From: Sphingobacteriales bacterium | GTDB taxonomy: Bacteria; Bacteroidota; Bacteroidia; Chitinophagales; JADJOU01 | Assembly (NCBI GenBank): GCA_021297855.1 | Contig: JAJTHM010000007.1 | Coordinates: 1-60,902 of the forward strand | Length of the DNA stretch: 60,902 nt | Direction: 5' to 3' | Shown: positions 36,887 to 44,549 of the stretch, one piece after another | How the letters are laid out: each line of letters begins with the position of its first letter | How positions within the stretch are numbered: the first letter of the stretch is position 1 | Translations under genes and position numbers: made by a program | Notes under the pieces: generated by a model | Seen by the model: only the letters and a program-made list of their open reading frames with translations | The model's database searches: none | What the model was told of the DNA's origin: nothing

Positions 36887-36894
36887 CAAATGTA
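36887..36894 (-). promoter_or_regulatory. Putative -7 promoter element
   Basis: TACATTTG on the minus strand, matching TAnnTTTG, about 36 bases before the TPR gene start. Confidence 0.4.
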
Positions 36895-37005
36895 AGGTTT
36901 ATTTATTTTATGATATTTAACCAAATTATGAAATTAGTGATTTTTTGAGGTGGTCCCTGTCTCCGCGAAGCACTTTTCTTGTATAATTAAAACCCCTCGT
37001 CTATT

Positions 37006-37962
37006 TTACATCGTTTTTCTAGTCTCCACCACCCTGGTAACGACATTGGTAGGAACTAAGCCTGCCTTGAGTACTATCCGCTGCCCTACCTCGCCTGTCA
37101 TAAAATTTAAGAAGCCTCTACCCAATCCAGCACCATTTTCCTTCAACGTAGCGCGCATCAATCTGCGCATAGGATACAGGTGAGAAGCTATATAGCCAGG
37201 ATGTGGCGGATAGTAGTATTGGGAATTCAAGGCATCTCTTATTTCGACAGGAAAAATGGTCTTAGAAAACGCCAGATTTTCCTCATCTTGATTATCACTT
37301 ATCCAGTTCACCCCTATCACTCCTAGTGCGTTTTTCGTGTTTTGCACATAAGTCATGACCTCTTTATTGGTAGTCTGGGCAAATGCTTGAGTGGTAAGCG
37401 TTTTTCCTCTCAACAGGCTATCTTGAATATATTCTACCGTACTAGAAGCTGCATTGTCAAATACCAAGGTGATTTTACCACTACCTCCGCCTTGCTTCAG
37501 TTGAGAAAAATCCGTTATGGTTCCAGCACATATATTCGCCAGTTCTTCAGTAGTCACCTGGAGACCTTTTCTGCTATTATTCGCTATGATAGCCACGGCG
37601 TCTTTAGCTATGAAGCTATTCTTTGGCCAATATTCTTTTTGCTTATAAAACGCCTCAAAATAGGAGGTATCTACTTGACTCGCTGTGATAATCATGCGCA
37701 CACTGTCTACTGCCATGGCTTTTACCACTTCTGCTGCTGGTTTGTATATAATATTAATCTTAGCCTCAGGATAATAGTTTTCAAAAACCATCACCTCACT
37801 ATCCAATAAAGGCTTGTAATTTTCATCCGCTACAATTGTTATTCTGCCAGAAGTAGGTGTGTCGGTTAAAATTTTTTTGTCATCGCAAGAGGATAAGGAA
37901 AGAAAAAGCACAAAGGATAAAATAACACTTATCTTATACATAAATTTAATTTTCAATGACAT
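37006..37962 (-). CDS. PstS-like substrate-binding lipoprotein
   Basis: About 318 residues from ATG 37962, preceded by GGGGAGAAG that could act as a ribosome site; ATG 37941 (MYKISVIL) is an alternative. The lipobox LSLSSC gives a lipid-anchored protein. The body is a periplasmic-binding fold of the PstS type (GRITIVADENYKPLLDSEV, then ITDFSQLKQGGGSGKITLV and an N-terminal-type VFDNAASSTVEY loop). It lacks a neighbouring PstCAB transporter, so it more likely takes part in TonB/ExbB-linked or sensing functions. The start overlaps the small membrane gene by 17 bases. Confidence 0.8.
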   Translation of the reverse strand: MSLKIKFMYKISVILSFVLFLSLSSCDDKKILTDTPTSGRITIVADENYKPLLDSEVMVFENYYPEAKINIIYKPAAEVVKAMAVDSVRMIITASQVDTSYFEAFYKQKEYWPKNSFIAKDAVAIIANNSRKGLQVTTEELANICAGTITDFSQLKQGGGSGKITLVFDNAASSTVEYIQDSLLRGKTLTTQAFAQTTNKEVMTYVQNTKNALGVIGVNWISDNQDEENLAFSKTIFPVEIRDALNSQYYYPPHPGYIASHLYPMRRLMRATLKENGAGLGRGFLNFMTGEVGQRIVLKAGLVPTNVVTRVVETRKTM

Positions 37963-38146
37963 CTTCTCTCCCCTTAAATGCGCGATAAACTCTAAAAATA
38001 CCATAGATAAATAACAAAGCAGAAAATGCATAGGTTTGTATTTCTGACAGCTGGGTGATACCTCGGTAGAGAAATATAACAAGAGCTAATGCTACAAAAC
38101 ACAATGCAATAAAAAGTCTGAAAAAGAAAATCAGTTTGGAGGGCAT
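37946..38146 (-). CDS. Small two-helix membrane protein
   Basis: A 66-residue protein with two hydrophobic helices (LIFFFRLFIALCFVALALVIFLY and YAFSALLFIYGIFRVYRAF) joined by a short loop. No family name is certain. It sits one base after the DsbD-like gene and overlaps the PstS-like start, so it belongs to the same operon. Confidence 0.65.
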   Translation of the reverse strand: MPSKLIFFFRLFIALCFVALALVIFLYRGITQLSEIQTYAFSALLFIYGIFRVYRAFKGREDVIEN

Positions 38147-38147
38147 A

Positions 38148-39761
38148 TTATTTTGATTTGTATTTTAATGCACAGTCTAAGAATGCCTTAAAATCTTCAA
38201 CTGAGTTATATCCACTTAAAGGCTTATTAATAATACGACCCGTTTCAGGGTCAACAATAACATACTGTGGCTGAGTGACTTCATGAAAATTTTTCTTTTG
38301 CATTTCTGTCCAAATATCTCCTTCTTTGGTCATATTTTTACCCAAAGTTTCCGAGTATTTTTGACGGTCTGCCGGCAATTGAGTTTTTTCATCTACATAC
38401 AATGATGAAATAACAAATTGATTTTTCATCACATCGTGGATAGTTGGATTGGTCCATACATTTTCTTCCATTCTTCTGCAGTTGACACAAGCCCAACCAG
38501 TAAAATCCAACAATAATGGTTTGCCTTCTGCTTTGGCTAGAGCCAATGCTTTTTCATATTCATTCTTGTGTGTTTCTAATTCCTCTTTCACACCTAAAAT
38601 GCTATAGTCCTTAGGCGGTGGAAATCCTGAAATATAATTTAATTTTCCTCCGAAGAAATCCGTTGCGAGATAGCCTACAAAGAATAATGTAAATATGGCT
38701 AGCACATAGGTGACTTTGGTTGGTACTATTTTATATCCTTTTTTAAAGGCAAATTTTCCAATCAGATACAGTGCCATTAATAAAAATATTATTATCCAAA
38801 TAATAACAAATGGTTCTCTTTTTAACAATCCCCATCGCATGACTAGATCAGCATTAGATAAGAATTTAAAGGCAAACGCCAATTCGATAAATCCGAATAC
38901 ATTTTTTACAATATCCATCCAAGAGCCTGATTTAGGTAGGTTTTTGACCAAATTTGGGAATAAGGCAAACAATGCAAATGGAAGTCCTAGTCCTAAACCA
39001 AAACCAGAAAAAGCAGGTGTAATATATTTGGCATTATTTAAATTTCCAAGTACCAACCCCAAAATAGGTCCTGTACAAGAGAATGAAACAATGGCAAGCG
39101 TAAAGGCCATAAAAAAGATACCAATAAAATCACCTGTGTTGGATTTACTATCTAATTTATTGGCTAAAGCTGAAGGCAAGCTAATATCATAAAAGCCAAA
39201 TAGAGAAAATGAGAATACAAGAAATATGACAAAGAAAATTAAATTAACCCATAAATTGGTGGAGAAATTATTTAGTGCATCCCCACTGAGTCCCAAATTA
39301 AATGGTAAACTCAGCAAAACATAAACTAAGAAAATGGCAAATCCATAAAGTATAGCATTTTTTGTTCCTTTCTTCGCATCACCAGAACCTTTGAGAAAGA
39401 AACTCATAGTCATAGGTATCATAGGGAAGGTGCATGGAAAAAATAGAGCTGCGAATCCGCCTAATATTCCTAAACCAAAAGCAGACCATATACTCAACTT
39501 ATCTTCGCGCTTATTACAATCTACCAATGGAGCTCCGAAATCGCCATAATTTTCATTTTCTTGTGAAGAAACTTCTGCGACATCTGCAGATAAAGCGGTT
39601 GAATCTGCATTCTTGGCCTCTTCTTCAGCAAAAAGTGCATCGAGTTCTGCATCACTTGAAATTTGTGAGGTATCTTCTTGAGCCAATGATTTGGTCAAGG
39701 AAAAGTCCGGTAAAGCCAGTGCAAAAGCAAATGCGGCTAGGAGTATGAAAATTTTCTTCAC
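38148..39761 (-). CDS. dsbD: DsbD-type thiol:disulfide interchange protein, membrane plus thioredoxin part
   Basis: A 537-residue inner-membrane protein carrying the transmembrane and C-terminal thioredoxin domains of DsbD. A signal sequence leads into an acidic stretch, then eight helices with the redox Cys pair C110 (FPCTFPMIP) and C229 (SFSCTGPIL). The thioredoxin-like domain has C425 and C428 in GWACVNCRR. It moves electrons from cytosolic thioredoxin to the periplasm. The N-terminal periplasmic domain is missing here and is encoded by the next upstream gene (39793-40245). Confidence 0.9.
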   Translation of the reverse strand: MKKIFILLAAFAFALALPDFSLTKSLAQEDTSQISSDAELDALFAEEEAKNADSTALSADVAEVSSQENENYGDFGAPLVDCNKREDKLSIWSAFGLGILGGFAALFFPCTFPMIPMTMSFFLKGSGDAKKGTKNAILYGFAIFLVYVLLSLPFNLGLSGDALNNFSTNLWVNLIFFVIFLVFSFSLFGFYDISLPSALANKLDSKSNTGDFIGIFFMAFTLAIVSFSCTGPILGLVLGNLNNAKYITPAFSGFGLGLGLPFALFALFPNLVKNLPKSGSWMDIVKNVFGFIELAFAFKFLSNADLVMRWGLLKREPFVIIWIIIFLLMALYLIGKFAFKKGYKIVPTKVTYVLAIFTLFFVGYLATDFFGGKLNYISGFPPPKDYSILGVKEELETHKNEYEKALALAKAEGKPLLLDFTGWACVNCRRMEENVWTNPTIHDVMKNQFVISSLYVDEKTQLPADRQKYSETLGKNMTKEGDIWTEMQKKNFHEVTQPQYVIVDPETGRIINKPLSGYNSVEDFKAFLDCALKYKSK

Positions 39762-39792
39762 AAAAATGGGTGTTTACAAAATGAGATAAAAG

Positions 39793-40245
39793 CTACTTGA
39801 CAGCAGCGTTAAATTCAAAATCTGTCGGAGGAAGACATCGCTTAGGGTCACAAATTTGGTAACCTATAGTGCCGGCGATAGATTTTTGCTTGCCAAATTT
39901 TACTTTCTGAACAAACACAACCGTGCCTTCATAATAATTCAATTTGTTTTTAAAGCCTTCTTCTGCTTTGGATATTTTCTTTCCTATTTCTCTTGCTTTG
40001 CCTACAGCTACTACGTCTTTATCCTTGAAGGTAAAGGTAGGTGGAATCAGCATTTCATCTCCTGGATCTTGTGACCAAATATGCCATGTGGGAGCTAAAG
40101 TGGCTTTGAACGCAACATCTGCTGTGTTAGGGCCTGTTTTTTTTACCACAACAGTCCACTTGATTTGAGAAGTATTAGCATTTGCCTGTGCAGAAAGTCC
40201 TAGCGAAACTAAAACGAAAGAGAGCGTAATAATAAATTTATTCAT
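39793..40245 (-). CDS. Stand-alone DsbD N-terminal (alpha) domain protein
   Basis: A 150-residue exported protein with a signal peptide (MNKFIITLSFVLVSLGLSAQ). It matches the immunoglobulin-like alpha domain of DsbD, including the cysteine pair C132 and C137 in YQICDPKRCLPPTDFEF. It lies 31 bases upstream of the DsbD core gene on the same strand, so the two halves are made together and presumably work as one electron-transfer unit. Confidence 0.85.
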   Translation of the reverse strand: MNKFIITLSFVLVSLGLSAQANANTSQIKWTVVVKKTGPNTADVAFKATLAPTWHIWSQDPGDEMLIPPTFTFKDKDVVAVGKAREIGKKISKAEEGFKNKLNYYEGTVVFVQKVKFGKQKSIAGTIGYQICDPKRCLPPTDFEFNAAVK

Positions 40246-40314
40246 TGTTGTTTGATTTACTGATTGGAACGTTTAAATATTGATAAAGTTTGATTTCAAA
40301 GGGATATTTAACAG

Positions 40315-40653
40315 TTAGCTAAAGCTGGTACCACAGCCACAGGTAGATTTAGCGTTGGGGTTTTTAAAGATAAAGCCTCGATTATTGAGTCCTGTTTCAT
40401 AGTCCACCTCTAAATTGAGTATCATAGAAGCCTGTGATTTATCAATAATTATCGAAAACCCATCCAACTGCTCTACTACATCGGAGTCTTGTTTGTCATC
40501 AAATTCGAAAATATAAGAAAATCCTGCACACCCACCATTCTTGGCGCCCAATCGCAGAAACTTATGCCTATTTTGAGGCTCATTCTCAATCAGTCGCTTG
40601 ATCTGATTGATAGCTCCGGGTGTAAATTTTACAATATTGCCTTCTAGGTTCAC
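40315..40653 (-). CDS. HesB/IscA/ErpA-family iron-sulfur assembly protein
   Basis: A 112-residue A-type carrier. The three conserved cysteines are visible: C42 in KNGGCAGFSY and C105, C107 in STCGCGTSF. It delivers or stores [Fe-S] clusters for apo-proteins in the cytosol. Length is standard. It stands alone, 69 bases from the DsbD alpha-domain gene on the same strand. Confidence 0.93.
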   Translation of the reverse strand: MNLEGNIVKFTPGAINQIKRLIENEPQNRHKFLRLGAKNGGCAGFSYIFEFDDKQDSDVVEQLDGFSIIIDKSQASMILNLEVDYETGLNNRGFIFKNPNAKSTCGCGTSFS

Positions 40654-40738
40654 GTTAATAAATTAAATCACACTAAAATTATTGATATGACTAGAACGAA
40701 ATATCCTTAATTTGCGTTTCAAAAATAGACAAAAAAGA

Positions 40739-41269
40739 ATGAGCGACTTCAATTTTTATGAATTATTAAAACTTATTATTCCTCAGATAGGTATCTTAGT
40801 TCTAGTCTATATGTTTTTAAATCATTGGCTAGAAAGAGATAATATTTCACAAGCCAAGAAGCGGAAAGACGAATTTAACAAACTCATACTCCCAAATCAG
40901 ATTCATGCCTTTGAACGAATGGTTTTATTCATGGAGCGAATTGCCCTTAGTAGCATTATACCTCGTCTCAATCAGCCCGATTTGACTGCACAAGAGTTCC
41001 AATTCATCCTCACACAGGAGATTAGCAATGAGTATCAGCACAATTTATCTCAACAACTTTATATACCAAATCAGACTTGGAGTATGATTTCTCTTGCCAA
41101 GGATCAAATTATTCAAGAAATTATTCAAACGGCACAGTCACTTCCTAGCACTGCCGGGTCTAAAGATTTGGCCATGAAACTTCTGAGAGAATCGGCCGCA
41201 AGCAGCGGCAAGCTCTCTACTAGAAGTGTCATAGAAGCGCTCAAGAAGGATTTATATAAATTGGTATAA
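40739..41269 (+). CDS. DUF7935-like membrane-anchored protein
   Basis: About 176 residues from ATG 40739. An N-terminal membrane helix (LIIPQIGILVLVYMFL) is followed by a long helical region rich in charged residues, with HAFERMVLFMERIALSSIIPRL and an SLAKDQIIQEI stretch. It resembles the Bacteroidota DUF7935 family of unknown function. It is the first of four closely packed plus-strand genes running to the lytic transglycosylase. Confidence 0.6.
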   Translation: MSDFNFYELLKLIIPQIGILVLVYMFLNHWLERDNISQAKKRKDEFNKLILPNQIHAFERMVLFMERIALSSIIPRLNQPDLTAQEFQFILTQEISNEYQHNLSQQLYIPNQTWSMISLAKDQIIQEIIQTAQSLPSTAGSKDLAMKLLRESAASSGKLSTRSVIEALKKDLYKLV

Positions 41270-41274
41270 ATACA

Positions 41275-42015
41275 ATGAGACCGATTCTTTGGCTAGTCCT
41301 TTTTATTAGTATAGTTTCATGTGAATCGAGTACACGCATTTCTTCGATTGAAAATAAATCTCTAAAAGTAAAAGGAAATGAAATATCAAGCAAATCCGAG
41401 ATAGAGTCCTTTTTAAATCCATACAGAAAAGAATTAGCCAGAAAGATGAATGACACTTTGGCATATTCTGAGCAAGAACTTACCAAGAAAAAAATAGAAA
41501 GTACCCTAGGAAACTGGGTAGCGGATGGTATGCTCTGGTACACAAAAATTAAACTAAACAAGGAGGCCGATATAGCTATCTACAATTCTGGTGGACTTCG
41601 CATTAAATCCATACCTTCTGGTCCTATTTTACTAAAACACATATTTGAATTGATGCCTTTTGAAAATGAAATGGTCATAATCGATATTGATAGCAACGAT
41701 TTTAAAATCATTTTAGAACGCATAGCAGAAAAAGGTGGATGGCCGGTATCCAAAGGATTCCATTTACAGTTGTCTCTTGATAATAAAATTTTGGATTGGA
41801 GCATAAATGGAACAAGAAAACTCTATTACAAGGTTATTGTGAGCGACTATATAGCTACTGGTGGCGATGGCATGAATAATTTGATAAATAAGCCTAGAAC
41901 AAGTCTAAACGTGCTAATAAGAGATGTACTCATTTCTTATGCAAAAGATCAAAAAAAACTAACCGCAAATATTGAAGGAAGAATAGTAAAAGATAAAGTA
42001 AATGCTGACGAATAA
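41275..42015 (+). CDS. 5'-nucleotidase C-terminal domain lipoprotein
   Basis: A 246-residue protein with a lipoprotein signal (LFISIVSC). It matches the C-terminal (substrate-specificity) domain of UshA-type 5'-nucleotidases: TLGNWVADGML, then DIAIYNSGGLRIKSIPSGP, and SDYIATGGDGM near the end. The catalytic metallophosphoesterase domain is absent, and in Bacteroidota it is usually a separate neighbouring gene. None is present here: the next gene is DUF2480. The partner may be elsewhere. Confidence 0.8.
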   Translation: MRPILWLVLFISIVSCESSTRISSIENKSLKVKGNEISSKSEIESFLNPYRKELARKMNDTLAYSEQELTKKKIESTLGNWVADGMLWYTKIKLNKEADIAIYNSGGLRIKSIPSGPILLKHIFELMPFENEMVIIDIDSNDFKIILERIAEKGGWPVSKGFHLQLSLDNKILDWSINGTRKLYYKVIVSDYIATGGDGMNNLINKPRTSLNVLIRDVLISYAKDQKKLTANIEGRIVKDKVNADE

Positions 42016-42505
42016 AGTAGAAACGAAGCCTATCATTCAAATTGATATAGAACAATGGATTCCAAAAGAGTCTGATCTTCAATTTTTAGACTTGAAGGAA
42101 TTTTTATATAAGGAAATGATTCTAAAGGAAGCGGAGTTTCGTGAGCTTATAGATAAGAAAGATTGGAAAATTTATAGTAATCGATATACGCTTCTTTATG
42201 TTTCTAATCGAGCCATCATTCCTCAATGGGCTTACTTAATCATAGCGAATAAGCTTAAAGAGGTCAATAGTATCTGTTTCATGAAAACGGAAAATTATAA
42301 AGAGGAAATTTTGCTTTATGAAATTCATAACAAAGATTATTCTGAATTTCAGGGAAAGCGTCTATTAATAAAGGGATGTAGCAGGGAAAAACTGTCACTT
42401 CAACCCTTTATTTTACTCGCACAGAAGTTGACTCCTATAGTAAAGGCCTTATCTTTTGGTGAGTCATGCAGCACAGTGCCTCTATTTAAAAATGAAAATA
42501 TCTAA
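42002..42505 (+). CDS. DUF2480 family protein
   Basis: A 167-residue soluble protein. The DUF2480 pattern is visible: IIQIDIEQWIPKESDLQF, LKEFLYKEMILKEAEFREL and a central IIPQWAYLIIANKL. The function is unknown; the family is largely confined to Bacteroidota. It overlaps the preceding nucleotidase-domain gene by 14 bases and precedes the transglycosylase by 3 bases, so the four genes form an operon. Confidence 0.85.
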   Translation: MLTNKVETKPIIQIDIEQWIPKESDLQFLDLKEFLYKEMILKEAEFRELIDKKDWKIYSNRYTLLYVSNRAIIPQWAYLIIANKLKEVNSICFMKTENYKEEILLYEIHNKDYSEFQGKRLLIKGCSREKLSLQPFILLAQKLTPIVKALSFGESCSTVPLFKNENI

Positions 42506-42508
42506 TTT

Positions 42509-43411
42509 ATGACCGCGAGTACAAAAAAGATTTTATATAGTATCATAGGAGTATTATTACTAGTCAATTTTCTTTTACTTCTAAGTACCAATACGAAGAA
42601 CGAAAATAGCATTTCATTTCAGATGATTAATTCTGTAGTGAAAAATAAGGTATACGATTTTGCAGGTGAAGCTGTCCCTATGCAGGATCCAGAAGTTTTT
42701 GAACGATTGGATAGAGAGCTTTCTAGCAATGTGTATTGGCAAGGAAATACCTTGCAAATTCTTAAACTATCAGAAAAATATTTCCCCATCATAGAGCCTA
42801 TCTTAAAGGAGAATGGCATTCCAGATGATTTTAAATATTTGGCGGTAGCGGAAAGTGGGCTGCGACATGTGACCTCCCCATCAGGGGCCGCGAGCACCTG
42901 GCAAATCATGAAAACGACTGGAAAAGAATACGGACTAGCTATTAATGATGAGATTGATGAGCGCTACCATATAGAGAAATCCACGAGGGCAGCCTGTCAA
43001 TACCTAAATTCGGCGTATTTAAAATACGGTAATTGGACACTGGCTGCGGCATCTTACAATATGGGTATGGCAGGACTTCAAGGCAAAATCAATGAGCAAT
43101 TGGAGGACAATTACTACAATCTTTGGTTGAATCAAGAAACATCCAGATATGTCTTCCGACTCATCGCATATAAGGAAATACTTCAAAATCCTAAATCGTA
43201 TGGATTCATTTATCAATATGGTGTGGACGCCTATCCATCATTGACCTCTGAGTTGAAATCTGTGCCACTCCCAATCTATGATCTGGCACTTTGGGCCAAG
43301 GATAACCAGACAAACTACAAAACCATAAGGACTTTAAACCCCTGGATAAGAGGAAACAAAATTACATCGGTGCGAGATACAGCCATACAAATTGCGGTAC
43401 CTACGAAATAA
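42509..43411 (+). CDS. Membrane-anchored lytic transglycosylase (SLT domain)
   Basis: A 300-residue protein with an N-terminal membrane anchor (ILYSIIGVLLLVNFLLLL). The SLT domain spans about residues 100-230. The catalytic Glu115 is in AVAESGLRH, followed by SGAASTWQIM and the AAASYNMGMAGL stretch typical of Slt/MltE-like enzymes. It cleaves peptidoglycan glycan strands to anhydro-ends in the periplasm. A short C-terminal region follows, with no LysM domain apparent. Ends 48 bases before tRNA-Phe. Confidence 0.9.
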   Translation: MTASTKKILYSIIGVLLLVNFLLLLSTNTKNENSISFQMINSVVKNKVYDFAGEAVPMQDPEVFERLDRELSSNVYWQGNTLQILKLSEKYFPIIEPILKENGIPDDFKYLAVAESGLRHVTSPSGAASTWQIMKTTGKEYGLAINDEIDERYHIEKSTRAACQYLNSAYLKYGNWTLAAASYNMGMAGLQGKINEQLEDNYYNLWLNQETSRYVFRLIAYKEILQNPKSYGFIYQYGVDAYPSLTSELKSVPLPIYDLALWAKDNQTNYKTIRTLNPWIRGNKITSVRDTAIQIAVPTK

Positions 43412-43436
43412 TATTTATGTGTTTAAGAAAAAAATC

Positions 43437-43444
43437 TATCTTTG
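43437..43444 (+). promoter_or_regulatory. Putative -7 promoter element for tRNA-Phe
   Basis: TATCTTTG fits TAnnTTTG, 15 bases before the tRNA 5' end. No strong -33 box seen. Confidence 0.5.
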
Positions 43445-43459
43445 CACACTCAAAAATTT

Positions 43460-43532
43460 GGTGCGGTAGCTCAGATGGTAGAGCAATGGACTGAAAATCC
43501 ATGTGTCGGCGGTTCGATCCCGCCCCACACCA
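43460..43532 (+). tRNA. tRNA-Phe (GAA)
   Basis: A 73-base cloverleaf. Acceptor 5' strand GGTGCGG pairs with CCACACC at 43525-43531, with one C-A mismatch at the fifth pair. D arm GCTC/GAGC (43469-43484), anticodon stem ATGGA/TCCAT with GAA at 43493-43495, T arm GGCGG/CCGCC around TTCGATC, discriminator A at 43532, CCA not encoded. Followed by a terminator hairpin and by partial copies of its own 3' half. Confidence 0.95.
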
Positions 43533-43544
43533 CTTCCAATTTTT

Positions 43545-43577
43545 ATCCTCAACTTTTATAGTTGGGGATTTTTTTTT
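43545..43577 (+). terminator. Rho-independent terminator after tRNA-Phe
   Basis: Stem ATCCTCAAC (43545-43553) with GTTGGGGAT (43561-43569), one G-T wobble, then a run of T. A degraded copy lies at 43685-43715. Confidence 0.85.
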
Positions 43578-43604
43578 GACTGAAAAGCAATGTGTCAACG
43601 GTTC

Positions 43605-43654
43605 CCTGTCTGACGACGAGGCAGGCCTGTATGCTTGAACGCAGTTCAGGCAGG
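43605..43654. repeat. Palindromic repeat insertion in T loop of pseudo-tRNA unit 2
   Basis: A 21-base unit starting CCTGTCTGACGACG and ending AGGCAGG, followed by a 29-base variant that also starts CCTGT and ends CAGG. Both fold as hairpins with CCTG/CAGG ends. They sit exactly between GGTTC and GATCC of the tRNA T loop. Confidence 0.7.
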
Positions 43655-43742
43655 GATCCCGCCCCACACCACTTCACAATTTTTATCCTCGACTCTTTTG
43701 TTGGGGATTTTTTTTGACTGAAAAGCAATGTGTCAACGGTTC

Positions 43743-43805
43743 CCTGTCTTACGATCAGGCAGGCCTGTCTTACGATCAGGCAGGCCTGTCTGACGACGAG
43801 GCAGG
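43743..43805. repeat. Three tandem 21-base palindromic units
   Basis: Three head-to-tail copies at 43743, 43764 and 43785. The first two share the centre TACGATC and the third has GACGACG, identical to the unit at 43605. Each has CCTGTCT and AGGCAGG arms. A REP-like repeat family is the likely explanation. Confidence 0.75.
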
Positions 43806-43814
43806 CTTGAATGC

Positions 43815-43848
43815 AAAATCCGCATTTCTAATGCAGATTTTGGGTTAA
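43815..43848. repeat. Copy B of the dispersed hairpin repeat
   Basis: AAAATCCGCAT and ATGCAGATTTT arms around TTCTA, then GGGTTAA. It is the reverse complement of copy A at 17621-17651. The remaining bases to 43985 show no gene or further repeat. Confidence 0.65.
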
Positions 43849-43985
43849 TTAAGGTTCTTAATGAGTGACTTCTATCCTAAAAATTGGAGTAATGGACATT
43901 GGTGGAGGTGATTTTTAGCATTTATCATTCGAAATTCCGATTTTTTAAGTTATCTTTAAATTTTAAAATCCTAATATTTAGACCT

Positions 43986-44294
43986 ATGGCTTCTAAAACA
44001 GCAGCGCACATTCTTGGTTCCTCCCTTAACCTTCTAAGTATCTGCCTTATAATTTTGACTTCTATACATCTGACTAAGAGTTCTCAACAACATTTAATCG
44101 ATGAATTAACTTGTGTTCTAGCTTTTATATTAACTGCTACCTCGATATTGTCATTTAATTCCATCCGTAAAGATAATTTGAACCATGAGCGCTATGCTGA
44201 ATACTTATTTATGGGATCCATAATAGGAGTTTTAGGAATAGTAATTTACATTGTACTCTATTTCTGGATGACAGGAACTATTCCTTTCAATTAG
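43986..44294 (+). CDS. Small three-helix membrane protein
   Basis: About 102 residues from ATG 43986, with three hydrophobic helices (ILGSSLNLLSICLIILTSI, LTCVLAFILTATSILSF and IIGVLGIVIYIVLYFWM). No family is recognised. It lies between the tRNA-derived repeats and the C39 remnant and ends one base before that remnant's inferred 3' border. The real start could be the earlier upstream codon at 43899, but the ATG at 43986 gives a cleaner helix. Confidence 0.55.
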   Translation: MASKTAAHILGSSLNLLSICLIILTSIHLTKSSQQHLIDELTCVLAFILTATSILSFNSIRKDNLNHERYAEYLFMGSIIGVLGIVIYIVLYFWMTGTIPFN

Positions 44295-44513
44295 AATGCA
44301 TACTTAGGATAGTCTCTGCCGCTCGACTTACCCCTTCGTGACCCGTATAGCTCAGTTCCCTTAAAAACTTACCATCAAAGGTCTGCCCATACCACTTGGC
44401 TATCATACTGAGGCAGAGCCTGTCCGCCATACTTGTCCGCCTCTGGAGGAGGAGGATAGCTCGCAGTCCATCTGATCTCGCTGGGGAAAGTATGGGAAAG
44501 AAATAGGTGTCAA
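44295..44513 (-). pseudogene. Remnant of a C39-peptidase ABC exporter (LanT-type) N-terminus
   Basis: Read on the minus strand, the segment gives FPYFPQRDQMDC and, 47 bases further on in another frame, CLSMIAKWYGQTF, then FLRELS and EGVSRAAETI. These match the C39 cysteine-protease domain that begins peptidase-containing ABC exporters (DCGPxCLxMIAKYYG ... LRELS ... REGVS ... AAE). Catalytic Cys in QMDC is kept, but a 38-base-net repeat insertion shifts the frame and the coding sequence stops at AETI, so only ~60 codons remain. Not detected as an ORF, found by reading the gap. It directly follows the permease gene of the lanthipeptide cluster. Confidence 0.7.
44417..44462. repeat. Palindrome-like repeat inserted in the C39 remnant
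   Basis: On the plus strand it starts CCTGTCCGCCATACTTGTCC and ends with a GGAGGAGGA purine run. It begins with the same CCTGTC as the palindromes near tRNA-Phe and breaks the frame between the two conserved Cys of the C39 domain. Confidence 0.5.
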
Positions 44514-44549
44514 ATTCGCAAATTTTATATAAACAACATTGCTAATTAT

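Larger units (their letters stand above)
43578..43805 (+). repeat. Broken tandem copies of the tRNA-Phe 3' half plus terminator
   Basis: Two further units start GACTGAAAAGCAATGTGTC (43578 and 43716), which copies the anticodon-loop region but with a changed stem (GCAATG in place of TCCATG). Unit 2 continues into GATCCCGCCCCACACCACTT and a degraded terminator at 43685; unit 3 ends in repeats. In both the T loop is split after GGTTC by palindromic repeats. No intact cloverleaf can form, so these are pseudo-tRNA remnants. Confidence 0.8.

Noticed and set aside
36945-36975. CCCTGTCTCCGCG as a member of the CCTGTC palindrome family
   Set aside because: It has no matching CAGG arm within range and may be chance.
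37006-37962. PstS-like lipoprotein as part of a phosphate transporter
   Set aside because: No PstC, PstA, PstB or PhoU gene is adjacent; the neighbours are DsbD and TPR proteins.
39434-39748. 104-residue plus-strand ORF opposite the dsbD 5' end
   Set aside because: Antisense shadow of a clear gene, with no family match.
43401-43667. 88-residue minus-strand ORF covering tRNA-Phe
   Set aside because: It runs antisense across the tRNA and its repeats, so it is a by-product of those sequences.
43743-43805. CRISPR array in the 21-base tandem repeats
   Set aside because: Units abut without spacers, are palindromic, and no cas genes are in the window.
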